Shown here: piece by piece, positions 57,922-64,000 of the stretch | How positions within the stretch are numbered: position 1 is the first letter of the stretch | Layout of the letters: every line of letters begins with the position of its first letter | Assembly: GCF_900163835.1 (NCBI RefSeq) | Contig: NZ_FUKR01000022.1 | Location: 170,967 to 234,966, forward strand | Reading direction: 5' to 3' | Length of the DNA stretch: 64,000 nt | Origin: Mycetocola reblochoni REB411 | Lineage (GTDB): Bacteria; Actinomycetota; Actinomycetes; Actinomycetales; Microbacteriaceae | The notes under the pieces: model-generated | Seen by the model: the letters and a program-made list of their open reading frames with translations, nothing else | Databases searched by the model: none | What the model was told of the DNA's origin: nothing | Translations under genes and position numbers: made by a program

Positions 57922-58614
57922 ATGGATGTGAAGTTTGAGTTGACGGGTGAGTCGAAGGTGAACGACTGGGGGGTGACGGTTCACCGGATCAGGGCGTTGG
58001 TTGACATTCCGCGTCATGGTGTGAAGGCGGGGGATGTGGGCGGCTGGGTTGAGTCGGTCGAGCTGTCAAACGGCGGCGCTTGGGTCTTCGGCGACGCTGA
58101 GGTCTTCGGCGACGCTGAGGTCTCCGGCAACGCTCAGGTCTTCGGCAACGCTCGGGTCTCCGGCAACGCTCGGGTCTCCGGCGACGCTCGGGTCTCCGGC
58201 AACGCTCGGGTCTCCGGCAACGCTCGGGTCTCCGGCAACGCTCAGGTCTCCGGCAACGCTCAGGTCTTCGGCGACGCTGAGGTCTTCGGCGACGCTCAGG
58301 TCTCCGGCAACGCTCAGGTCTCCGGCAACGCTCGGGTCTCCGGCAACGCTCAGGTCGAGCGCGCGAACCAGTTCCTCATCGTTGCTCCGATCGGCTCCGA
58401 AGGCGTAACCGCGTCTCTGTACAGGACGAAGAACGGCAAGCACGAGCTCGTCGTGGGTTGCTGGACGGGGACGTTGGGCACGTTGAGCGCTGAGGTGAAG
58501 CGGCGGCGTGAGTCGTGGGGTGGTACGGATGCTGATCATGTGCGTTGGGTTGCCCAGTACAAGGCGTTGAAGGCGCTGGGTAAGGCGACTGTTTCGGCGT
58601 GGGAGAGGGAGTGA
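57922..58614 (+). CDS. Phage protein with hexapeptide-repeat beta-helix
   Basis: 230 residues. N-terminal ~55 residues form a cap (KFELTGESKVNDWGVTVHRI); then 15 exact hexapeptide repeats of [SF]G[ND]A[REQ]V, the pattern of a left-handed beta-helix; a C-terminal ~85-residue domain ends with KALGKATVSAWERE. The ATG at 57922 has GAGAGAGGG 6 nt upstream. Such repeats form rigid rods or scaffolds; the role here is unknown. Overlaps the next ORF by 4 nt (GTGA). Confidence 0.8.
   Translation: MDVKFELTGESKVNDWGVTVHRIRALVDIPRHGVKAGDVGGWVESVELSNGGAWVFGDAEVFGDAEVSGNAQVFGNARVSGNARVSGDARVSGNARVSGNARVSGNAQVSGNAQVFGDAEVFGDAQVSGNAQVSGNARVSGNAQVERANQFLIVAPIGSEGVTASLYRTKNGKHELVVGCWTGTLGTLSAEVKRRRESWGGTDADHVRWVAQYKALKALGKATVSAWERE
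58087..58356. repeat. Fifteen 18-bp tandem repeats encoding the beta-helix
   Basis: Units of the type TCCGGCAACGCTCGGGTC and TTCGGCGACGCTGAGGTC run without interruption for 270 bp. Only a few positions vary, so the array looks recently amplified. Confidence 0.95.
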
Positions 58615-58721
58615 CCCCGGATGAGTTCGATGACAGAGAGCCGGGGGAGAGGGACCCGGATTTGTGGCGGAAGCAGCGGGTCGAGGACTGGCTGTGCTGG
58701 CGGGACGACGACCCGTTATGA
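58611..58721 (+). CDS. Small acidic phage protein
   Basis: 36 residues starting MTPDEFDDREPGERDPDLW and ending WRDDDPL. GTG start overlaps the beta-helix gene stop (GTGA). Its highly charged, tryptophan-containing sequence and tight overlap support translation. Function unknown; too short for most gene finders. Confidence 0.5.
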   Translation: MTPDEFDDREPGERDPDLWRKQRVEDWLCWRDDDPL

Positions 58722-58731
58722 GGGGTTCGGG

Positions 58732-58863
58732 GTGGTGTTCATGCTGTTTGTTGGTGTGGGTGCTGGCCTGGTGGGTTCGGTGTCGTGGGCTGGTTTTGGT
58801 GGCGCCCAGTTTGTGGGCGTGCTGCTGCTGGTGGGTGTGACGGTTTGGGGGTGGGTGCGTTGA
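58732..58863 (+). CDS. Small phage membrane protein
   Basis: About 43 residues, almost entirely hydrophobic: two segments, LFVGVGAGLVGSVSW and FVGVLLLVGVTVWGWV. GTG at 58732 with GAGGGG 7 nt upstream; an ATG at 58741 is the alternative. The last 4 nt (TTGA) overlap the next start. Function unknown. Confidence 0.4.
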   Translation: MVFMLFVGVGAGLVGSVSWAGFGGAQFVGVLLLVGVTVWGWVR

Positions 58864-59021
58864 CTCGGCATGGGTTGGGTGATGGCTTGTATCGGGATCG
58901 TCGGGGGAAGTTGTGGGTTGTCGAGTTTGGGCATCTGTTGCCGGCTGATTTGGGGTGGCATGTTGTGATGCCGGCGTCGTGGTCGGCCCCGTTCGCATGG
59001 GTCGGACCGATCGATGAGTGA
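58860..59021 (+). CDS. Hypothetical phage protein
   Basis: 53 residues from a TTG start that overlaps the previous stop: GLGDGLYRDRRGKLWVVEFG in the N-terminal half and SAPFAWVGPIDE at the C-terminus. It overlaps the RusA gene by 8 nt. No family recognised. Its place in an unbroken chain of overlapping genes supports it. Confidence 0.5.
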   Translation: MTRHGLGDGLYRDRRGKLWVVEFGHLLPADLGWHVVMPASWSAPFAWVGPIDE

Positions 59022-59409
59022 GCTGTGGGCGCAGGTGCTCCTGTACGAGCGTGCCCCGTTGACGGCGAATCAGCGGCTGCACTGGGCGAAGAAGGCCAAG
59101 ATCACCGCGGCTGTCCGGCGAGTAGCAGCAGCACACTTCCGGGACTTCCCGCCTGTCGCTCGTGTGCGCGTGGAACTCGAGTGGCATGTCCTCACTGCGC
59201 ACCGCCGCGACGTGGACAACATCGTGCCCACGTTGAAAGCCCTCGCAGACGGGCTGGTCGACGCAGGCATCGCCCCGGACGACACACCACAGTTCATGGA
59301 CAAGCGCATGCCGGTAATCATCTACCACCCGCCCGGTGAGCCGGGAAGACCAGACAAAGCGCACATGGTGTTGCGCGTCACAGAGATTCAAGAAGGAGAA
59401 ACAGCATGA
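59014..59409 (+). CDS. RusA-family Holliday junction resolvase
   Basis: 131 residues. The conserved acidic cluster DVDNIVPTLKALADGLVDAG (about 69-88) and preceding LTANQRLHWAKKAKI match RusA; the later APDDTPQFMDKR supplies another metal-binding Asp. Resolves recombination or replication intermediates during phage growth. ATG start; overlaps the following gene by 4 nt. Confidence 0.88.
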   Translation: MSELWAQVLLYERAPLTANQRLHWAKKAKITAAVRRVAAAHFRDFPPVARVRVELEWHVLTAHRRDVDNIVPTLKALADGLVDAGIAPDDTPQFMDKRMPVIIYHPPGEPGRPDKAHMVLRVTEIQEGETA

Positions 59410-59600
59410 GCACACAGGGCAAGCAGATCAGGCATGAGGAGGTGCGGATCGGGACCACGGTTCGTGCCACCCATGAGCAAATCCTGGTCGAGGGCACGGT
59501 CACGGCGATCTACCGAAACTACTTCCTGGTCGGGGAGTACCCGCGCTCAACCGCCATCCGCACCGAGTACGACTGGGACATTTGGGAGGTCCAGCCATGA
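59406..59600 (+). CDS. Hypothetical phage protein
   Basis: 64 residues containing GTTVRATHEQILVEGTVTA and ending EYDWDIWEVQP; beta-rich, SH3-like in pattern. No family recognised. Overlaps both neighbours by 4 nt. SD GAAGGAG just upstream. Confidence 0.65.
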   Translation: MSTQGKQIRHEEVRIGTTVRATHEQILVEGTVTAIYRNYFLVGEYPRSTAIRTEYDWDIWEVQP

Positions 59601-60073
59601 CCACCACCAACGAGACCCGCATCGAGGTCGAGCAGACGGCGGACGCTCGCGAGGCCGCTATCCGCGACCTCACCGAGCACGACAGGATCGTCTATCGCCA
59701 CTGTGACGCGCCCGCTGGCAAGAGCGTTGAATCTGGCCTCTTCGCCAACAAGTACGGCGACCTCGCCACGGTGTCAGGGCAACGCCTGAGCATTAATGGC
59801 ATCTGGATCGGCAGCCGGCCCCATCTCACCCTCCTGGCTGTCATCAAGCGGGAGCCGCCGTTCGACCCGAAGCCCGGCGAGGTCTGGGGGAGCAAGACCG
59901 CCTTCACCGACCGCGCCGTGTTCCTTTCGGGCGGCACCGGGGAAGCGTTCCCCTGGCTCGCCCATCGGCCCGGCTCGAACACCTCCTGGCACACCACCAA
60001 GGAGATCCAGAATGCGATCCGCGAGCACGGCTGGGTGAAGCTCTACGAGGGCGGGCAGGAGGTCGCACGATGA
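59597..60073 (+). CDS. Hypothetical phage protein
   Basis: 158 residues. Charged N-terminus with a helical segment (EVEQTADAREAAIRDL), then beta-rich sequence (YGDLATVSGQRLSINGIWIG) and a C-terminal NAIREHGWVKLYEGGQ. No family recognised. ATGA overlap with the previous gene and the exonuclease gene. Confidence 0.65.
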   Translation: MTTTNETRIEVEQTADAREAAIRDLTEHDRIVYRHCDAPAGKSVESGLFANKYGDLATVSGQRLSINGIWIGSRPHLTLLAVIKREPPFDPKPGEVWGSKTAFTDRAVFLSGGTGEAFPWLAHRPGSNTSWHTTKEIQNAIREHGWVKLYEGGQEVAR

Positions 60074-60753
60074 TTGGTCTGATTGCTCACGACGTGGAGC
60101 AGGGTACGGACGAGTGGTTGCAGGCCCGGTGTGGCCTGCTCACGGCTTCCGTGGCCGGGCAGTTGGTCACGCCGACGTTGAAGGTCGCGAGGAACGACAC
60201 CGCACGATCGTTGGTTCGGTCGCTGGCCGGCGAACGTATCAGCGGGCAGGTCGACTTCCTGCCGCCCACAGCGGACATGAGACGCGGGACCGAGGACGAA
60301 CCCATCGCCCGCGCCTACTACGAGGACTCGTACGCCCCAGTAACCGAACTGGGCATGTTCGAGCTCCGCACCAACACGTTCAGGCTCGGCTACTCCCCAG
60401 ACGGCCTAGTCGGTGATGACGGCCTCATCGAGATCAAGTCACGAAAACCGAAGAAGCACATCCAAACGGTCCTGGATGACAGCCCGCCCGCAGAGAACAT
60501 GGCTCAACTGCAGGCGGGCTTGTTCGTTACAGGCCGGTCCTGGATTGACTACGTCTCGTACAGTGCCGGCCTGCCGTTGTGGGTGAAGCGAGTGTTCCCC
60601 GACCCGGCATGGTTCGACGCGATCGAAGCGGCCGCTGAACAGTTCGAGAAGGACATGGCAGAAACGATCGAACGCTTCACCGCCGCGGTCGCAGGGTTCC
60701 CCGAGACGGAGCCACGAGAAGAAAACGACGACCTAGACGATATTGAGGTGTGA
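60070..60753 (+). CDS. YqaJ-like phage exonuclease
   Basis: 227 residues of the lambda-exo/YqaJ nuclease fold. GTDEWLQARCGLLTAS near the N-terminus; catalytic Asp-Glu-Lys in YSPDGLVGDDGLIEIKSRKP near residue 113-132. Degrades DNA ends to expose single strands for phage recombination. The next gene is in the position usual for its annealing or accessory partner. Confidence 0.88.
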   Translation: MIGLIAHDVEQGTDEWLQARCGLLTASVAGQLVTPTLKVARNDTARSLVRSLAGERISGQVDFLPPTADMRRGTEDEPIARAYYEDSYAPVTELGMFELRTNTFRLGYSPDGLVGDDGLIEIKSRKPKKHIQTVLDDSPPAENMAQLQAGLFVTGRSWIDYVSYSAGLPLWVKRVFPDPAWFDAIEAAAEQFEKDMAETIERFTAAVAGFPETEPREENDDLDDIEV

Positions 60754-60754
60754 T

Positions 60755-61321
60755 GTGGACGCAGATGATGTGACGGATGCGCTTGCTCCCAAGAGTGACC
60801 AGTTGACGTTCGCTCATGTGGAGTCGGGGCCGATGGAAGTGACATTGGCTCGTGTGGAACAGGCAAAGATCAGTGTTTCCGAGACGCAGCTGATCATTCA
60901 CTTCATGGAGTTCCCTGGTCAGCCGTTGAAGCCGGGGAAGATCATCAGCCGGGTGATCGCGAAGGTCTGGGGCAAGCAGGCCCGCGAATGGATCGGTCGC
61001 CGGATGCGACTGTACGGCGACCCGTCGATCAAGTATGGAGGCAAGGCGGTTGGGGGTGTGAGGCTCAGCCACATGTCTGGTCTCGAAGCGCCTCGCATCG
61101 TTGAGGTTTCGGCCGGCGCGGGAACGAGAGCGCGAGTTCCGCTCGAGCCGCTCGATGATCCTACCCAGCCGCATCTTTCGGCGTTTGCTGCTGCTGCCAG
61201 CCTCCCCGAGTTGCAGGAGGCATGGCAGGCAGCAGCGGCAGCCGGTGTCACGGGCAACCCGACAGTGATCGCCGCGAAAGACAAGCGCAAGGACGAACTG
61301 CAGGAGGTAGCGGAGGGCTAG
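60755..61321 (+). CDS. Conserved phage protein adjoining the exonuclease
   Basis: 188 residues; core LIIHFMEFPGQPLKPGKIIS and MRLYGDPSIKYGGKAVGGVR suggests a compact beta-rich domain, with an alanine-rich helical tail. I do not recognise the family; a recombination accessory or single-strand annealing role is only inferred from its neighbour. GTG start with GAGG 7 nt upstream. Confidence 0.7.
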   Translation: MDADDVTDALAPKSDQLTFAHVESGPMEVTLARVEQAKISVSETQLIIHFMEFPGQPLKPGKIISRVIAKVWGKQAREWIGRRMRLYGDPSIKYGGKAVGGVRLSHMSGLEAPRIVEVSAGAGTRARVPLEPLDDPTQPHLSAFAAAASLPELQEAWQAAAAAGVTGNPTVIAAKDKRKDELQEVAEG

Positions 61322-61527
61322 GCCGAATCATCTCCAAATGTGGCGAGCTCATCGGCGGTGGGTGCTTCCTGGGACGAACCGTCGTCGGTGACCCAGGCGA
61401 TGCCGCCGATGTCGCCGAAGCTGGCATTGCCGGGAGCGAGTCGCATAAGCGTGTACTCACGGCCGTTGATCGTCTTGGTGATTGCGGGGGAACTGGGATT
61501 GCTATTCAGGCGATAAACGGTGTTCAT
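61318..61527 (-). CDS. Small leftward phage protein
   Basis: 69 residues, starting MNTVYRLNSNPSSPAITKTI and containing EYTLMRLAPGNASFGDIGG; polar and compact. The opposite orientation to its neighbours and 4-nt overlap with the preceding gene's stop make it a possible moron or regulator. No strong SD is seen. Function unknown. Confidence 0.45.
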   Translation of the reverse strand: MNTVYRLNSNPSSPAITKTINGREYTLMRLAPGNASFGDIGGIAWVTDDGSSQEAPTADELATFGDDSA

Positions 61528-61641
61528 CTTGCCATTTTATCACCAAAATCGGGCTTCTCGAAAAGAGCTCGGAGTTCATCTAGGTACCTAAAAGCATTAA
61601 ACGCATTAGGCGTTTTAGACATAAATGAAAGGAGGAGAGAT

Positions 61642-62427
61642 TTGGCGGAGAAGGACAGGCGGCTGTTCATTCGGCTGGATATTGACTACCCGGATCATCC
61701 GAAGATCGTGGGGTTGTCGGATCGGGCGTTTCGTGCGCACGTGGAGATGATGGCGTACGCGAGGAAGTACGCGACGGACGGTGTCATCCCAAACCGAGTC
61801 GCTAACCGACTGGGTTATGAGTCGGTTTCGGAGTTGTTGCAGAACGACCCCGAAGCGCCCTCATTGATCGATAACGGTGACGGCACCTACCTGTTGCACG
61901 GGTATGCGGACATGAACGAGACCCGTGCGGACATTGAGGAGCGAAAAGCCCGGAATCATGCGAATGGTAGACGTGGCGGGCGCCCCAAAAAAACCCAGTC
62001 GGTTACCGAGTCGGATACCCAGTCGGTACCCCAGTCGCAAACCCACTCGGGTACCCAGAGAAAAGCAGAGATAGAGATAGAGATAGAGATAGATAACTCT
62101 CTACCTAAAGGTAGAGAGAGCACCACTAGCCGTGGTGCACGTCTCTCGAAGGACTGGATGCCATCGCAAGAGACCATCGACAAGATGCGCGCCGACGCAC
62201 CCAACGTTGACGTCCGGGCCGAGCATGAAGCCTTCGTGGACTACTGGATCGCTCTGCCAGGGCAGAAGGGCGTCAAGAAGGACTGGGACGCCACATGGCG
62301 GAATTGGATGCGCCGCAAACAGGGGGACCACGCCAACAAGCGCACAAGGCAAGCACCCGCAGAGCGTGCAGCACAAACAACGAACCTCGGACGCACACTT
62401 GCCACCGACCTATTGGAGCTCGAATGA
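61642..62427 (+). CDS. Phage replication initiator-like protein
   Basis: 261 residues. N-terminal HTH-like domain: RLFIRLDIDYPDHPKIVGLS and VEMMAYARKYATDGVIPNRV (about 6-55), as in DnaD/replication-initiation proteins. A repetitive polar linker (Thr-Gln-Ser and Glu-Ile repeats, about 110-155) precedes a C-terminal domain with DWDATWRNWMRRKQG. TTG start preceded by AAAGGAGGAGAGA. The linker DNA carries a five-copy iteron array, an AT-rich run and a perfect palindrome: a candidate origin within the initiator gene, as in lambda O. Confidence 0.75.
   Translation: MAEKDRRLFIRLDIDYPDHPKIVGLSDRAFRAHVEMMAYARKYATDGVIPNRVANRLGYESVSELLQNDPEAPSLIDNGDGTYLLHGYADMNETRADIEERKARNHANGRRGGRPKKTQSVTESDTQSVPQSQTHSGTQRKAEIEIEIEIDNSLPKGRESTTSRGARLSKDWMPSQETIDKMRADAPNVDVRAEHEAFVDYWIALPGQKGVKKDWDATWRNWMRRKQGDHANKRTRQAPAERAAQTTNLGRTLATDLLELE
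61993..62118. other. Candidate prophage replication origin
   Basis: Five 12-bp direct repeats (consensus ACCCAGTCGGTA) in exact register at 61993, 62005, 62017, 62029 and 62041, plus a partial at 62053. They are followed by an AGATAG-repeat AT-richer run (62068-62094) and an inverted repeat with 10-bp arms CTCTCTACCT / AGGTAGAGAG (62097-62106 / 62109-62118). Confidence 0.45.
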
Positions 62428-62732
62428 CGTTGGAAGAATGCGCCAGAGTGTTGGCGAAAATCCAGTTAGGCGATAACCGGCAGGTCGACAAGCTTGTGCT
62501 AGCTGAATGGCACGACACGATCGGGCACCTGGGCTACTCGGATGCGATCGCGGCGGTGAAGACGCACCGGCAAGAGTCCACCGACTACCTACTGCCGGCG
62601 CACCTGATCCGGAACGTGCGTCGCATGCAGGAGCGTGCGATCCCGAACCGTGAACTCCCAACCGCCGCAACATGCACCCACAAGGTACTCGGCGGATGCT
62701 GCGTCCACTGCGGATGGATACCCGATGAGTGA
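62424..62732 (+). CDS. Phage protein with C-terminal zinc-finger-like motif
   Basis: 102 residues; helical N-terminal part (VLAEWHDTIGHLGYSDAIAA) and a C-terminal CTHKVLGGCCVHCGW, which looks like a zinc-binding knuckle. Position directly after the initiator (ATGA overlap) suggests a helicase-loader or primase-associated role, but the family is not recognised. Confidence 0.65.
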   Translation: MTLEECARVLAKIQLGDNRQVDKLVLAEWHDTIGHLGYSDAIAAVKTHRQESTDYLLPAHLIRNVRRMQERAIPNRELPTAATCTHKVLGGCCVHCGWIPDE

Positions 62733-63060
62733 CTTCGACCCGTTTGCTGCGTTCCTGGCTCATGTGTCGAAGCGTCCGGCCCGTCTCGAGCAGGAACGCT
62801 TCGGAGCACCCACGGATGTTGAACGGCCTGGTACACGGTCTGAGCGTGCGGCACGTGCGTTCTACGCGTGGGAGGGCCGCAACGTGATGGAGGCGCGCAG
62901 GTGGCCTGGTGAAGCGCAGGCCATCCGTGAGGGGTCGATGCTCGCGGAAGTGGACGAGTGGTGTGCCGCCCGCGAAGCAGCACAACACCGTGCCAGACCT
63001 GAACCGTCCGACCTCGAGCAGCAACTACAGGAATACCGGCGCCGCAAACACGCCGCCTAA
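62725..63060 (+). CDS. Hypothetical phage protein
   Basis: 111 residues, mostly helical and charged: [15 protein letters not shown] at the start, [20 protein letters not shown] in the middle and [12 protein letters not shown] at the end. No family recognised. Overlaps the previous gene by 8 nt. Followed by a terminator-like hairpin. Confidence 0.65.
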   Translation: MSDFDPFAAFLAHVSKRPARLEQERFGAPTDVERPGTRSERAARAFYAWEGRNVMEARRWPGEAQAIREGSMLAEVDEWCAAREAAQHRARPEPSDLEQQLQEYRRRKHAA

Positions 63061-63078
63061 CAAAACCGAACACTTCAC

Positions 63079-63111
63079 GACCCCGCCAACCACGGGCGAG
63101 GGTCATTTTTT
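63079..63111 (+). terminator. Terminator-like hairpin before ssb
   Basis: GACCC (63079-63083) pairs with GGGTC (63100-63104), with an inner GCC/GGC pair and a run of six T (63106-63111). It separates ssb from the upstream early genes. Confidence 0.5.
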
Positions 63112-63134
63112 ATGCCCCAAGGAGGCAACACAAC

Positions 63135-63653
63135 ATGGCAAACGAAACCGTAATCACCGTCATCGGGAACCTAACCGCCGACCCCGAACTGAGATACACG
63201 CAGGGCGGTGCAGCAGTCGCGAACTTCACAGTCGCATCCACGCCGCGGGTGTTCGATAAGCAGGCCAACGAGTGGGAGGACGGGGAAGCGCTGTTCCTGC
63301 GTGCGTCGGCATGGCGGGATCTGGGGGAGAACGTCGCGAGCAGCCTCCACAAGGGTGATCGCGTGGTTGTGCAGGGCGAGCTTCGTCAGCGTTCGTATGA
63401 AAAGGACGGGCAGAAGCGGTCGGTGATCGAGCTGCATGTGATCGAGGTTGGTGCGTCGTTGCGGCATGCGACGGCTCAGATGTCCCGCATTAACCGTCAG
63501 CAGGGCCAAAGTGGCGCGAATAACGGTTCCGCGGGCGGTGGGGGCTCGACGCCGATCCCGACCCCGCAGAACGCCACCCAGCGCCCCGCCACGAACGCCA
63601 CCCAACAGCGGGCCAACAACCAGCCCGCCTTCAACGAAGAGACCCCCTTCTGA
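63135..63653 (+). CDS. ssb: Phage single-stranded DNA-binding protein
   Basis: 172 residues. OB-fold: [33 protein letters not shown] and [20 protein letters not shown]; a Gln/Asn/Gly-rich disordered linker and the acidic C-terminal tip NEETPF used for partner binding. ATG with AAGGAGG 7 nt upstream. Sized as a bacterial SSB. Confidence 0.93.
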   Translation: MANETVITVIGNLTADPELRYTQGGAAVANFTVASTPRVFDKQANEWEDGEALFLRASAWRDLGENVASSLHKGDRVVVQGELRQRSYEKDGQKRSVIELHVIEVGASLRHATAQMSRINRQQGQSGANNGSAGGGGSTPIPTPQNATQRPATNATQQRANNQPAFNEETPF

Positions 63654-63907
63654 TGCACATCCGCGCCGCCCGATCACACACCTTCGTCAACCACGAATCC
63701 ACCGGATGGGCACCCGACACCACACCACCCGAACACCAAGGACACCACTGCGGGCACAGCTCCAACAACCCCACAGGCAAATCCGCACTCGGATGCAAAA
63801 ACGACCCCGACCGCACCACCCCCGTCACACGCCACGAAGCCGGGTGCCAATACCTCAACACCAACCCACACGCCAGAGCGGAGGCATCATCATGGACCGT
63901 CAACTGA
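63653..63907 (+). CDS. Hypothetical phage protein
   Basis: 84 residues rich in His, Asn, Pro and Thr: HQGHHCGHSSNNPTGKSAL and HEAGCQYLNTN. Starts at the last base of the ssb stop and overlaps the methyltransferase start by 16 nt. No family recognised; four His/Cys-rich positions could bind metal. Weak evidence for expression. Confidence 0.4.
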   Translation: MHIRAARSHTFVNHESTGWAPDTTPPEHQGHHCGHSSNNPTGKSALGCKNDPDRTTPVTRHEAGCQYLNTNPHARAEASSWTVN

Positions 63908-64000
63908 CCCTCCACGCCGGCGACTGCCGCACGGTCATGGCGGGCATGCCGGATGCCTCGGTCGACGCGATCGTCACGGACCCGCCCTACGAGCTCGGCT
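63892..64000 (+). CDS. DNA methyltransferase, N-terminal fragment cut by window edge
   Basis: The visible 36 codons contain the target motif IV DPPYELG after LHAGDCRTVMAGMPDASVDA, typical of N6-adenine or N4-cytosine phage methyltransferases of the beta/gamma arrangement. ATG with GGAGG 7 nt upstream. The SAM-binding motif I is beyond the edge. It likely protects phage DNA from host restriction. Confidence 0.82.
   Translation, partial: MDRQLTLHAGDCRTVMAGMPDASVDAIVTDPPYELG

Larger units (their letters stand above)
53733..64000. mobile_element. Left part of an integrated prophage
   Basis: Begins at the 3' end of tRNA-Tyr and continues past the right edge of the window. It includes a tyrosine integrase, lysogeny control genes, RusA resolvase, YqaJ exonuclease, a replication initiator with an iteron array, SSB and a methyltransferase. 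Genes are small, tightly packed and often overlap by 4 nt. Base composition is visibly lower in GC than the host genes. Structural genes and the right attachment site are not in the window. Confidence 0.9.

Noticed and set aside
58087..58356. Possible CRISPR array
   Set aside because: The 18-bp units are contiguous with no spacers and encode a regular peptide repeat.
58066..59415. A 449-residue open frame antisense to the hexapeptide-repeat gene
   Set aside because: Its repeats are only the reverse reading of the 18-bp array and it covers the RusA gene, which is clearly coding on the other strand.

Overview
The window is very GC-rich DNA from an actinobacterium. The likely order is Micrococcales and the likely family Microbacteriaceae. 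Support comes from mevalonate-pathway genes, menaquinone as quinone, system II cytochrome c maturation, an archaeal-type AspRS, the tiny ribosomal protein bS22 next to a BldC-type regulator, and many genes whose start codon sits 6-7 nt behind a TANNNT -10 hexamer (leaderless transcription). The family is an inference; no 16S rRNA is present.

Layout. 1-5.9 kb: mevalonate genes (mvaD, mvk), a photolyase/MarR/membrane-protein operon, a candidate small RNA, an OmpR-type winged-helix regulator preceded by a 33-codon leader-like ORF, and upp. 5.9-13.5 kb: tadA, proC, KtrAB potassium uptake, small regulators, bS22, a glutaredoxin-like/Dabb pair and aspS. 13.6-19.3 kb: the complete ResA-CcdA-ResB-CcsB haem ligation system and a secreted HNH nuclease-like protein. 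19.3-31.7 kb: menaquinone synthesis (menC, B, E, A, D, F, G plus a long-chain polyprenyl diphosphate synthase), with a PPK2 kinase and an FprA-type reductase.

33.6-51.0 kb looks like a heteroatom-compound (probably organosulfur) acquisition island: MetY, two sets of acyl-CoA-dehydrogenase-like and luciferase-like flavin monooxygenases, an AhpD-like protein, a nucleoside hydrolase, a five-component-type peptide ABC transporter and a semialdehyde dehydrogenase. The two monooxygenase sets converge on each other. In one, the dehydrogenase is fused to a degenerate luciferase-like domain; in the other that domain is a separate gene. A stand-alone copy of the dehydrogenase C-terminal domain lies alongside. 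Repeats of TGAC phased every 10 bp lie upstream of metY and between the transporter and the monooxygenase operon, which suggests shared control.

51.1-53.8 kb: a cell-wall M23-like protein, YajQ and tRNA-Tyr. From the 3' end of tRNA-Tyr to the right edge lies the left part of an integrated siphovirus-like prophage. It has a leftward lysogeny module (integrase, ImmA/IrrE protease, repressor), palindromic operators in the divergent promoter region, and rightward early genes (Cro-like, excisionase-like, antirepressor, RusA, YqaJ exonuclease, replication initiator with an internal iteron array, SSB). A DNA methyltransferase is cut by the window end.
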